A DNA stretch of 6,656 nt from Acholeplasmatales bacterium. GTDB taxonomy: Bacteria > Bacillota_I > Bacilli_A > Acholeplasmatales > Anaeroplasmataceae. The stretch's first letter is position 1. Every line of letters begins with the position of its first letter. The notes below the pieces were generated by a model that worked only from the letters and a program-made list of their open reading frames with translations, was not told the origin of the DNA and searched no databases. The position numbers and the translations under genes were made by a program. Location of the stretch: contig JAEELC010000099.1 of NCBI GenBank assembly GCA_016288675.1, positions 1 through 6,656 of the forward strand, in the 5' to 3' direction. Positions 1 to 6,121 of the stretch are shown in pieces.

Positions 1-26
1 ACTAGAAATTTAAATCCTTTTTTCAT
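1..26 (-). CDS. Unidentified protein, N-terminal fragment (runs off the left edge)
   Basis: The ATG is at 26-24 and the frame stays open to the window edge, giving only eight residues, MKKGFKFL, plus two bases. A textbook Shine-Dalgarno AGGAG lies at 38-34, seven bases before the ATG, which makes this a credible start despite the short visible length. The Lys-Lys and hydrophobic beginning would suit a signal peptide or membrane protein, but that is a guess from eight residues. The gene has its own extended -10 promoter at 118-126 and a leader of about 85 nt, so it is transcribed separately from the Hpt operon that terminates upstream. No family can be assigned. Confidence 0.7.
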
Positions 27-47
27 GTTTTTTCTCCTGATATAAAT

Positions 48-106
48 ATGGGCAAACTTTTTTTATTTATTATATATATAATAAAAAGCGTTAAATAAAC
101 GCCCAC
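48..106 (-). promoter_or_regulatory. Structured 5' leader, candidate attenuator
   Basis: This is the transcribed leader of the left-edge gene. It holds three overlapping structures. A hairpin GCGTT (102-98)/AACGC (92-88) with loop UAUUU is followed directly by five U (87-83), so it looks like a small terminator. A perfect 20-bp AT-only palindrome lies at 66-85. A competing long-range pairing of UGUGGGC (107-101) with GCCCAUA (53-47) uses bases 101-102 of the first hairpin, so the two cannot form together. Mutually exclusive folds are typical of attenuators, but the hairpin sits only about 10 nt after the likely transcription start and no known riboswitch class is recognised. Confidence 0.4.
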
Positions 107-117
107 AAAACGAATGT

Positions 118-126
118 ATTATAGCA
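118..126 (-). promoter_or_regulatory. Extended -10 promoter of the left-edge gene
   Basis: The minus strand reads TGCTATAAT, a perfect TGnTATAAT extended -10 (TG at 126-125, TATAAT at 123-118). The -35 position at a 17-bp spacer reads TGGAAA, a poor match, as is usual when the TG extension is present. Transcription would start near 111. It lies between the Hpt operon terminator (172-212) and the ATG at 26, where a new promoter is expected. Confidence 0.7.
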
Positions 127-171
127 TATTGCTAAGACGATTTCCACAAAAAAACTATCACTTTTTTAATA

Positions 172-212
172 AAAAAATAAAAAAAATAAAGTCGAAATCA
201 AATTTCGACTTT
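172..212 (-). terminator. Intrinsic terminator of the thioesterase-peptidase-Hpt operon
   Basis: A perfect 11-bp stem (212-202 with 198-188, core GTCGAAA/TTTCGAC) closes a three-base loop at 201-199. On the minus strand it is followed by a long T-rich run (187-172 and beyond, T tracts broken by single A). It sits 40 nt after the Hpt stop codon. The plus strand lacks a comparable T run after the stem, so it acts for minus-strand transcripts. Confidence 0.88.
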
Positions 213-251
213 CAGCGTTTTATATTCGACATTTTATACTAAAAACTAGTT

Positions 252-575
252 CTAAATTAGTTTTTTTAGTTCCTCATAGCTCTTATCAAAAACATCTAAT
301 AAAGCAGCAAATTCAGCCTTATCAATGATATCTTTTCTAATAGGAATCAAAGTATTTTCTGTTTGCTCATATAGCTTTTTCATGCCTAGATTTAATGTAA
401 TACCTTTTAATGAATGTAGCATATTATGCAATTCATCAATATTGTTAAGGTCAATATTCTTTTCAATATCATTATGATAACTTGCATAATCTGTCACAAA
501 GCTTTTAGCTACAACATTAAATAAATCTCTACTTCCTGCTAGATATTGCATCCAAACTTCTTCTTCAACGTACAT
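252..575 (-). CDS. Stand-alone histidine phosphotransfer (Hpt) domain protein
   Basis: The 107-residue protein is a single Hpt domain and nothing more. The signature H-S-L-K-G is at residues 54-58, making His54 the likely phosphorylated residue, and it is followed by the hydrophobic-glycine pattern ITLNLG usual for the family. The predicted all-helical layout (helices around 14-35, 42-62, 65-78 and 86-106) fits the four-helix bundle. Such proteins carry phosphoryl groups between receiver domains of hybrid sensor kinases and response regulators in the cytoplasm. No kinase or receiver gene is visible in the window, so its partners must be encoded elsewhere. It is the last gene of the operon, 21 nt after the aminopeptidase, with a G-rich Shine-Dalgarno at 582-590 and the terminator 40 nt downstream. 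The Hpt assignment is firm; the pathway is unknown. Confidence 0.85.
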   Translation of the reverse strand: MYVEEEVWMQYLAGSRDLFNVVAKSFVTDYASYHNDIEKNIDLNNIDELHNMLHSLKGITLNLGMKKLYEQTENTLIPIRKDIIDKAEFAALLDVFDKSYEELKKLI

Positions 576-581
576 AAATAT

Positions 582-590
582 CCCCCCTTT
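582..590 (-). promoter_or_regulatory. G-run ribosome binding site of the Hpt gene
   Basis: The minus strand reads AAAGGGGGG at 590-582, ending six bases before the ATG at 575-573. It fixes this start. The run of six G is striking in such AT-rich DNA and is a homopolymer prone to length change, which would alter the Shine-Dalgarno spacing. Confidence 0.75.
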
Positions 591-596
591 TTATTG

Positions 597-1892
597 TTAT
601 TCAATAATAATCTTATTATCCTTCTTAGTTATATGAGAACTAAAGAATGCAGTCATACCCTTGATTAATGTATCAAGATCCTTAGTACCTGCTGTTTCTA
701 TACAAGAATGCATAGCAAGTTGAGCTAAACCAATATCAACTGTTGGAATTGATACTTGTGTTGTAGAAATAGCACCTAAAGTACCACCTCCACGAACATC
801 ACTTCTGTTAGTAAAATCTTGATAAGCAATATTTCCTTTATCAAAAATGAATTTTAAAATAGCTTGGCTTAAACCATCTGTTGCATAATGTTGGTTAGCA
901 TTATGCTTAACAACAATACCTTCGTTCATAAATACTCTATTGATTTGGTCTGTCTTAGCAACATCATTAGGATGTACTGCATGAGCGTTATCACAAGATA
1001 CCATTAATGATTTAGCAAGTGCTACCTTTAAATCTTCATCAGTTAATCCTAAAGAATCTTTAATACGGTTTAAAGTATCTAGTAAGAAAGTACCATTAGC
1101 ACCTTGCTTAGTTTCACTACCAACCTCTTCATTATCAAATGCTATGCATACATTCACACTCTTATTAGCCTTTGCAGCAGTAACACCTTCAAATAAACCA
1201 TATACGCTTTCTAAATCATCAATTTGTGGAGCTAAGAAATATTCTTTATCAGCGCCAATTACTGAACCACGATAACGTGAATATAATGTTAAATCATAGC
1301 TTAATACATCGCTTGATTTATAACCAAATTCTTTTTCAATTAATGATTCTAATGTTGCTTCTTTTCCTAATAAAGGTAAAAGATCAATTTGTGGATTATA
1401 ATTCTTTCCACTATTAACATCTCTATTAAAGTGAATGCATTCATTTGGAATTACAAGTAAATCTCTGTCAAAATTAATTAATTCTTCTTTAATTGAACCA
1501 TTATCCTTAACAAAAATTCTACCTGAAATAGAAAGTGGTCTATCAAAGAAACTTGAATAGATTGGTCCACCATATACTTCTGTATTAAGCATTGAATAAT
1601 GCTTAGCTACAGCAATATTATTATGTGGCTTAATCTTAAATGTTGGCGAATCAGTATGAGCCGCAGCCATATTAAATGATAAATCAGAAATATCATTAGG
1701 TAACATAAATGCAATTAAAGCTGATCCATTACGTGTTACATAATAATTTTTACCTTTTTCTAATTTCCATGATTCATATTCATGTAATTCAGTGAATTCC
1801 TTTTCATCTAGCAATTTTTTTAAGCTTCTAACTGCTTCATAAGCATTAGTTGAAGTTTTTAAATAATTAATAAATTTATTTACGTTTTCCAT
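597..1892 (-). CDS. apeB: M18 family aminopeptidase (aspartyl aminopeptidase-like)
   Basis: This is a full-length 431-residue M18 metallopeptidase, the usual bacterial size. M18 enzymes are cytoplasmic, use two metal ions (usually zinc) and form large tetrahedral dodecamers; they remove N-terminal residues, often acidic ones, from peptides. All active-site motifs are present: HTDSP with His79 and Asp81, QIDDL with bridging Asp225, DNEEVGS with catalytic Glu255 and ligand Glu256, SCDNAHAVHPN with ligand Asp301, and AMHS near the C-terminus with ligand His395. The stretch at 363-377 rich in Arg and Gly (RSDVRGGGTLG) is also typical. Ligand roles are assigned by family pattern. The start at 1892 is set by a GGAGGT site five bases upstream, which lies inside the last codons of the thioesterase gene; the gap between the genes is three bases. 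Substrate preference cannot be read from sequence. Confidence 0.95.
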   Translation of the reverse strand: MENVNKFINYLKTSTNAYEAVRSLKKLLDEKEFTELHEYESWKLEKGKNYYVTRNGSALIAFMLPNDISDLSFNMAAAHTDSPTFKIKPHNNIAVAKHYSMLNTEVYGGPIYSSFFDRPLSISGRIFVKDNGSIKEELINFDRDLLVIPNECIHFNRDVNSGKNYNPQIDLLPLLGKEATLESLIEKEFGYKSSDVLSYDLTLYSRYRGSVIGADKEYFLAPQIDDLESVYGLFEGVTAAKANKSVNVCIAFDNEEVGSETKQGANGTFLLDTLNRIKDSLGLTDEDLKVALAKSLMVSCDNAHAVHPNDVAKTDQINRVFMNEGIVVKHNANQHYATDGLSQAILKFIFDKGNIAYQDFTNRSDVRGGGTLGAISTTQVSIPTVDIGLAQLAMHSCIETAGTKDLDTLIKGMTAFFSSHITKKDNKIIIE

Positions 1893-1895
1893 AAA

Positions 1896-2612
1896 TTACC
1901 TCCACGTAATTTTCAAAGTAAATGAAAGTTCATTATTACTATTATAAATTTGATAATTTTCTTTTTTATCATCAAATTTTATTGTTGCACATTCATTCAA
2001 CTTTAATTCTTTAATATATTCACATTCAAAAGCCTTAATACGAGATATAGAACTATCAAATGTATTATAAACATATCCTAAATATTTACAATTATTAACA
2101 TGACCATTATGATCAACATCATTTAAAGATGTACAAATGCTAACACTATTGTTTAATTGTATATCATCATCAATTATTACCTTTTTAGGCATTTCAATAA
2201 TTGATTCATTTTCACAATCTGATGGAAATACTACATTGCTAGAACGTTCTATTCTTCTAGTATCGTAATTAATTACAACCCATTTTGTACAAGCTTTGAT
2301 ACAACTAGTACCATCTTTTCGTTTAATTTCATAGCTTCTATCAAAATCAATTCGACCAGGCTTAGATGGATATGTTTCCACTATTCCATTTTCGCCATTA
2401 ATTAAATCATTATAAAATTCAACGCGAGTTCTAATACAAACCCAAGCTTGACGCTTTTCTTTACATGCAAGATATCCACACCCAAGACGTTCAGCATGTC
2501 TTCCTGCAATTTCTTCCATAATTTCTAATACTGATTGTGGTTTAATTTCATCTTTAAATGAAAAATCACTATTTCTAATACTAAATTCTTCTTTGTACAA
2601 ATAATTATTCAT
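1896..2612 (-). CDS. Acyl-ACP thioesterase (FAT family)
   Basis: The 238-residue protein matches the double-hotdog acyl-[acyl-carrier-protein] thioesterases, which hydrolyse acyl-ACP to free fatty acid in the cytoplasm. The N-terminal hotdog covers roughly 1-130 and includes SVLEIMEEIAGRHAERLG (27-44), the helix region, and the strand TRVEFY (62-67). The C-terminal hotdog carries the active-site motif DVDHNGHVNNCKY (165-177): Asp167, Asn169 and His171 match the D-x-N-x-H pattern of plant FatA/FatB, and Glu202 in EYIKE is the probable fourth catalytic residue by eye alignment. Chain-length preference is not predictable. It is the first gene of the operon, 18 nt after the likely transcription start, with Shine-Dalgarno GAGGGGA at 2623-2617. 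Its terminal Trp-Arg-stop codons double as the ribosome site of the aminopeptidase gene, suggesting translational coupling. Confidence 0.92.
   Translation of the reverse strand: MNNYLYKEEFSIRNSDFSFKDEIKPQSVLEIMEEIAGRHAERLGCGYLACKEKRQAWVCIRTRVEFYNDLINGENGIVETYPSKPGRIDFDRSYEIKRKDGTSCIKACTKWVVINYDTRRIERSSNVVFPSDCENESIIEMPKKVIIDDDIQLNNSVSICTSLNDVDHNGHVNNCKYLGYVYNTFDSSISRIKAFECEYIKELKLNECATIKFDDKKENYQIYNSNNELSFTLKITWR
1898..1903 (-). promoter_or_regulatory. Ribosome binding site of the aminopeptidase, inside the thioesterase stop region
   Basis: GGAGGT at 1903-1898 on the minus strand is formed by the thioesterase's final codons TGG AGG and the T of its TAA stop. It ends five bases before the aminopeptidase ATG. 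Ribosomes ending the first gene are thus placed at the start of the second, an arrangement usually associated with coupled translation. Confidence 0.85.
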
Positions 2613-2636
2613 AAAGTCCCCTCAAACTATAATACT

Positions 2637-2645
2637 ATTATATCA
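2637..2645 (-). promoter_or_regulatory. Extended -10 promoter of the thioesterase operon
   Basis: The minus strand reads TGATATAAT at 2645-2637, a perfect TGnTATAAT. The -35 position at a 17-bp spacer reads GGCGTT and is not recognisable, consistent with dependence on the extended -10. The predicted start near 2630 gives a leader of about 18 nt that already contains the Shine-Dalgarno site. It lies downstream of the terminator at 2756-2795, so the three-gene operon is an independent unit. Confidence 0.7.
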
Positions 2646-2668
2646 CAAGAGTTGAGAATAACGCCTCC

Positions 2669-2687
2669 TACATTTTTAAAAAATGTA
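2669..2687 (-). repeat. Perfect 9-1-9 inverted repeat upstream of the operon promoter
   Basis: TACATTTTT (2669-2677) and AAAAATGTA (2679-2687) are exact reverse complements around one central A. The centre is about 48 bp upstream of the predicted transcription start, just beyond the -35 region. A dyad this tight could be a dimeric regulator's operator. It does not match the consensus sites of FapR, FabT, Fur, PerR or Zur that I know. AT-only symmetry of the inner part is easy to obtain by chance here. Confidence 0.4.
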
Positions 2688-2755
2688 TATCTATTTTTTT
2701 AATTTTAGAATATTATTTATCATTTTTTTACAAATAATAATCATATTATAAGCAT

Positions 2756-2795
2756 AAAAAAAGATATAAAGCACCTTAATAGATGCATTATATCT
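2756..2795 (-). terminator. Intrinsic terminator of the membrane-protein gene
   Basis: On the minus strand AGATATAA (2795-2788) pairs with TTATATCT (2769-2762). Inside it, after one U-U mismatch, GCATC pairs with GGTGC (one G-U), closing a six-base loop UAUUAA. Seven T follow from 2762 to 2756, one of which pairs in the stem. It lies 88 nt after the stop codon of the membrane-protein gene and before the thioesterase promoter, so it separates the two units. Confidence 0.8.
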
Positions 2796-2870
2796 AAGTA
2801 TCGGCTTGAAGATTTAAATAAATTGACTTATCATTTTCTAAGAATTTATTTTTTTCATATTACCCCCCCT
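2794..2870 (-). other. Possible frameshift-dependent mini-ORF with strong ribosome site
   Basis: Between the membrane-protein stop and the terminator is AGGGGGGG (2870-2863), four bases later ATG (2858-2856), then seven A. In the zero frame the ORF ends after six codons (MKKINS). A -1 shift, or one extra A, on the A7 run opens a 21-codon reading frame (MKKNKFLEND... ending ...LNLQADT) whose TAG at 2796-2794 touches the terminator stem. Ribosome site, ATG, slippery run, stop and terminator thus line up. An 18-codon open stretch can easily arise by chance in AT-rich DNA, so this may also be a gene remnant, a leader peptide or nothing. Confidence 0.3.
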
Positions 2871-2883
2871 ATAGTCATATATT

Positions 2884-4524
2884 TTAATTATTAAATAATG
2901 TTTCTAGTGTTTTTGTTACATCAGAAAAAGATTTATTAGTTGAATATACTAATGAAAATTTATTTTCACTTAATACATATTCAGGACTAAATTCAAAATC
3001 ATTAATCAATTGAATTAAATTATCACTACCTCTATCTTTAAAATCTAGAGTAACTTGTTCATTGACATCATCGATTGTAAAATAATCAACGCTAATGTTA
3101 TTATTTAAAAATTTAAGAACAGTTTTATATTCTGACTTATCAACATTAATATTACCAAGCTTAATTGAATTTACTTTAGTTACAAGTTTACCTTGTCCAT
3201 TTATCTTATTTAAATTCATAGATATTAATACTTCTTTAGAATTAATATTTAACAAAATATTTAAATCAAGATTATCATCATGAATTTCTGTATAAATATC
3301 TTCAATAATAATATAAGTGAATGAATTACCGCTTCTATCAATAAATGCTTTTGATAAACCTACACATTTATTTTTTTCAATTTCATGATTGATGCTATCT
3401 TCAGAAACACTTAATTCTATTTTCTTATCTAATAAAGCTTTTGCAAAGCTTAATCCATCAACATATAGTTTTACTTTATCATCATGCCTTGTAATGATGC
3501 CTTTATATTTAGTCTTACTTTCTTCTGAAGTTAAGCCTATAGTAGATAAATCTAAAGCTTTAATAGCATTCTTTTCTTCATCACTTAAGAATGAATATCC
3601 ATTGACTAAATAATTAAAGACAAGGCTTACGTTTTGTTTATTAACAACCCCACCACGAATAAGTTTATTCATTTGAAGCTTAACATCATCTAATGAGTCA
3701 TTTTCTAAAGAACGAGAACTTGTACCTACAGCATTATTTAAATTAGCCTTAAGCCCAATTTCTTCTTTAGTAAATGTATAACTTAAATTATTTGAAATAG
3801 ATAAAGTATTATAAACAACATCAACAATTTCAAGATTTGTATCAGAAACCTTATTCTCAATCAATTTTGAAATTGAGTCACTCTTAATAGATACATCAAT
3901 TTCAGAGCCCTTAACAGTAGTTGTAGATTCAAGACCTACTGATGTAAAAATTTGATTAATAGTTTCATCCTTAATAGCTTTTAGAGCAATGTTTTTGATT
4001 AAGAAATTATTAGTAGATAATTTACCTAAATTTAATTTTGATACATTTATATCAATATTATTTGTAGCACTATTATATTTAATATCCATAGTACCATATA
4101 AGCAAGATTTGAAGAATAAGAATTCTACTGGTACATAAATAGAATAATTAGAATCACTATTATATGTTGTATAAATATTCTTCACCTTAAGTGGAGATAA
4201 ATCAATAGTCTTAGAAACTGAATGCAACATATAGTTCATATTAGTTTCATCAAGCGTTATATTTAATTCATTAGTATCACTATCTTTAAGTGAATTTAAT
4301 GAATCACAAACTATATAATTAGAAACTTCTTTTATATCTTTATTTTCTTTTGCAATAGCTTGTACAGATTCACTACCGTTAAAATTATCATTTGATACAA
4401 TATTTACTGCTAAATATATAATAAGTCCTATAGCAACAACTAATAAAAGTACTACAAGAACACATATGAAATGAATAATTTTCCTGATAGGACCTCTTTT
4501 TTTCTTTTTATTTTCTTCTTCCAT
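2884..4524 (-). CDS. Membrane-anchored extracellular protein with two YpmS/DUF2140-like repeats
   Basis: The 546-residue protein begins with a Lys/Arg-rich cytoplasmic tail (1-15), then one hydrophobic segment (about 16-43), and the rest is polar, Asn/Ser/Asp/Lys-rich and presumably outside the cell; there is no lipobox or second membrane segment. Residues about 86-195 follow a pattern I associate with the YpmS (DUF2140) family: a short 'LDETNMNYML' helix start, NIYT, a strand-rich stretch, then SKLNLGKLS followed by an amphipathic helix. A similar order returns at about 350-475 (VDGLSFAKAL, DIYT, SIKLGNIN, helix), suggesting an internal duplication. No catalytic motif is visible and function is unknown; an envelope or lipid-related role would be speculation. 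The start at 4524 follows AAGGGT at 4536-4531. It has its own promoter and terminator and so appears monocistronic. The family call is from pattern memory only. Confidence 0.75.
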   Translation of the reverse strand: MEEENKKKKRGPIRKIIHFICVLVVLLLVVAIGLIIYLAVNIVSNDNFNGSESVQAIAKENKDIKEVSNYIVCDSLNSLKDSDTNELNITLDETNMNYMLHSVSKTIDLSPLKVKNIYTTYNSDSNYSIYVPVEFLFFKSCLYGTMDIKYNSATNNIDINVSKLNLGKLSTNNFLIKNIALKAIKDETINQIFTSVGLESTTTVKGSEIDVSIKSDSISKLIENKVSDTNLEIVDVVYNTLSISNNLSYTFTKEEIGLKANLNNAVGTSSRSLENDSLDDVKLQMNKLIRGGVVNKQNVSLVFNYLVNGYSFLSDEEKNAIKALDLSTIGLTSEESKTKYKGIITRHDDKVKLYVDGLSFAKALLDKKIELSVSEDSINHEIEKNKCVGLSKAFIDRSGNSFTYIIIEDIYTEIHDDNLDLNILLNINSKEVLISMNLNKINGQGKLVTKVNSIKLGNINVDKSEYKTVLKFLNNNISVDYFTIDDVNEQVTLDFKDRGSDNLIQLINDFEFSPEYVLSENKFSLVYSTNKSFSDVTKTLETLFNN

Positions 4525-4542
4525 GATATCACCCTTGATTAA

Positions 4543-4551
4543 AGTATATCA
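4543..4551 (-). promoter_or_regulatory. Extended -10 promoter of the membrane-protein gene
   Basis: The minus strand reads TGATATACT at 4551-4543, one mismatch from TGnTATAAT. No -35 match is seen at 16-18 bp. The predicted start near 4536 gives a leader of only about 12 nt, which begins at the Shine-Dalgarno AAGGGT (4536-4531); this is short but workable. Confidence 0.6.
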
Positions 4552-4589
4552 TAAATAATTAACATTTAAATTTACATTCACAAGTTTTT

Positions 4590-4607
4590 CAAAAAAATCA
4601 TTTTTTG
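4590..4607 (-). terminator. Weak AT-only hairpin at the recQ stop codon, possible terminator
   Basis: CAAAAAA (4607-4601) pairs with TTTTTTG (4595-4590 region) around the TGA stop of recQ, giving an AT stem whose 3' arm is itself a run of seven T. Only the closing pair is G-C. It is the only terminator-like structure between recQ and the next promoter (4551), but its stability would be low, so read-through into the membrane-protein gene is possible. Confidence 0.25.
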
Positions 4608-6121
4608 ATATCATATTTTTCTAATCTATAAATAATATCACTATTTTCATTTAATTTTAAAACAGGATATTCATCATATGTCTTATCTAAATAACCATCA
4701 CTTACCATATTAGATATAACATTTTTAATTTCGTTAATAGAATGATAGCTCTTATTATAGGTTTTAATTTTATTTAAATATTTTTCCTTAATAGAATTCT
4801 CTTTACTACCTACAATTATTTTACTTACAATATTTGTCCCATATTTTTCTTTTGTAAGCTTTAATGTATCCACAACAAGTCTTGCCTCCTTAATATAATC
4901 GATAGTTTTTGTATTGCGATTACAATTAGAGCATTTGCAGCAATAGCTCATATATAATTCACCAAAATGGCTGACTAAATATTCATGTAAGCATCTTTTT
5001 GTTTGAGCATACCCAATTACTTCTCTTAATTTTTCTCTCTTAACTTTCTTAACTAGCTTCTTTGTATCTTTATCTAAAGCTAAATCATCTACAGCATTAA
5101 TAAAATACTCGTTATAATATAAATCCTTCATGTTATAAATCATATAACAATAGCTTTCTTTATTATCACGTCCTGCACGTCCTTGCTGTTGACTTAAATC
5201 TTCTAAAGACATAGGAAAGCCCATATTTATAACTACACGAATTACCCCATCTATCCCCATACCAAAGCTAGATGTAGCTATCATTATTTTCTTCTTTTTA
5301 CTTAAAAAAAAATCTTGATAGTAGCTTTTTGTCTGACTATCTAATCCACCATGATATAAAGCTAAACTATATGATTCTTTATCAAGTCTATAATATAAGC
5401 TTTCTGTTTGTCTTCTAGTTAAACAATAAACAAGAACCTGTTCATCGCTATATTTATCTAATAATATTTTTAAATCTTTAATTTCATCATTTGATTGTAT
5501 TGTTTCATAATATAAATTAGGTCTATCAAATGTTGATTTAAAAATTTTAAAATCTACATTACAGCATTCTTTTATATCATTAATTACGGATTGACTAGCT
5601 GTCGCTGTGAATGCAGATACAACAGGTCGTTTTGAAAGAAATCCTAAAAACTTTGATATATTAGCATAATCAACTCTAAAATCATGTCCATAAACAGATA
5701 TACAATGAGCTTCATCTAATGTTATTTGTGATACAACACAATCATTAATAGCGTCTATAAACATTCTATTATTAAACTTTTCGGGCGCTACATATAAAAA
5801 CTTTATCTTATTATTTCTAACACATTTTAACACTTCTAATTGCTCACTATATCGTTGTGTAGAATTAAGGTACATAGCACTAATACCTTTTTCTTTCAAA
5901 TGTTTAACCTGATCACACATTAAGCTTATAAGTGGTGTAATAACTATAGTTAATCCTTCCATCATAAGACCAGGTACTTGGAAGCATAAGCTTTTTCCAC
6001 CACCTGTTGCCAAAATACACATTACATTTTCTTTATTTAAAATTGTATCTATTATATCTTCTTGCATAGGACGAAACTTATCGTATCCAAAATAGTATTT
6101 TAATGTTTCATATTTATTCAT
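4598..6121 (-). CDS. recQ: RecQ-family ATP-dependent DNA helicase lacking an HRDC domain
   Basis: The protein is 507 residues from the ATG at 6121. RecQ helicases unwind DNA 3'-to-5' using ATP during recombination and repair. Visible in order: RecQ motif 0 (FGYDKFRPMQ, 11-20), Walker A ATGGGKS (38-44, Lys43), motif Ia TPLISL (62-67), Walker B DEAH (136-139), motif III SAFTATAS (169-176), motif V FGMGID (286-291), motif VI QQQGRAGRD (311-319), zinc ligands Cys377, 394, 397 and 400 with the same 17-3-3 spacing as E. coli RecQ, and a winged-helix RQC domain to the end. There is no C-terminal HRDC, like Bacillus RecS in length. The aromatic loop reads DEAHCISVYGHDFR, where most RecQ have QW. An in-frame ATG at 6148 would add nine residues but overlaps the promoter and has no ribosome site; the 6121 start has AGAGG ten bases upstream. 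Confidence 0.93.
   Translation of the reverse strand: MNKYETLKYYFGYDKFRPMQEDIIDTILNKENVMCILATGGGKSLCFQVPGLMMEGLTIVITPLISLMCDQVKHLKEKGISAMYLNSTQRYSEQLEVLKCVRNNKIKFLYVAPEKFNNRMFIDAINDCVVSQITLDEAHCISVYGHDFRVDYANISKFLGFLSKRPVVSAFTATASQSVINDIKECCNVDFKIFKSTFDRPNLYYETIQSNDEIKDLKILLDKYSDEQVLVYCLTRRQTESLYYRLDKESYSLALYHGGLDSQTKSYYQDFFLSKKKKIMIATSSFGMGIDGVIRVVINMGFPMSLEDLSQQQGRAGRDNKESYCYMIYNMKDLYYNEYFINAVDDLALDKDTKKLVKKVKREKLREVIGYAQTKRCLHEYLVSHFGELYMSYCCKCSNCNRNTKTIDYIKEARLVVDTLKLTKEKYGTNIVSKIIVGSKENSIKEKYLNKIKTYNKSYHSINEIKNVISNMVSDGYLDKTYDEYPVLKLNENSDIIYRLEKYDIKK

Noticed and set aside
66..85. 20-bp AT palindrome as an operator or replication element
   Set aside because: Alternating TA repeats produce palindromes by themselves; it is noted only as part of the leader structure.
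238..270. Imperfect inverted repeat across the end of the Hpt gene
   Set aside because: Arms differ in length (A5 against T7), are AT-only apart from a few bases and overlap coding sequence; the much stronger terminator at 172-212 follows.
1226..1417. Plus-strand open frame of 63 codons
   Set aside because: It lies wholly inside the aminopeptidase gene on the opposite strand, has no ribosome site and an unprotein-like composition; it is a shadow frame.
2696..2755. Short minus-strand ATG frame of about 16 codons after the membrane-protein terminator
   Set aside because: It has no ribosome site or promoter, and poly-Ile/Lys composition is what random AT-rich DNA gives.
3095..3613. Two plus-strand open frames (62 and 74 codons)
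   Set aside because: Both are antisense to the membrane-protein gene, Ser/Leu-rich as expected from the complement of Asn/Lys/Glu codons, with no ribosome site.
4560..4600. recQ reading on through TGA as tryptophan (Mycoplasma code)
   Set aside because: The Trp codons checked in the Hpt and thioesterase genes are TGG, and the extension would be a low-complexity Phe/Lys/Cys tail; TGA as stop is simpler.
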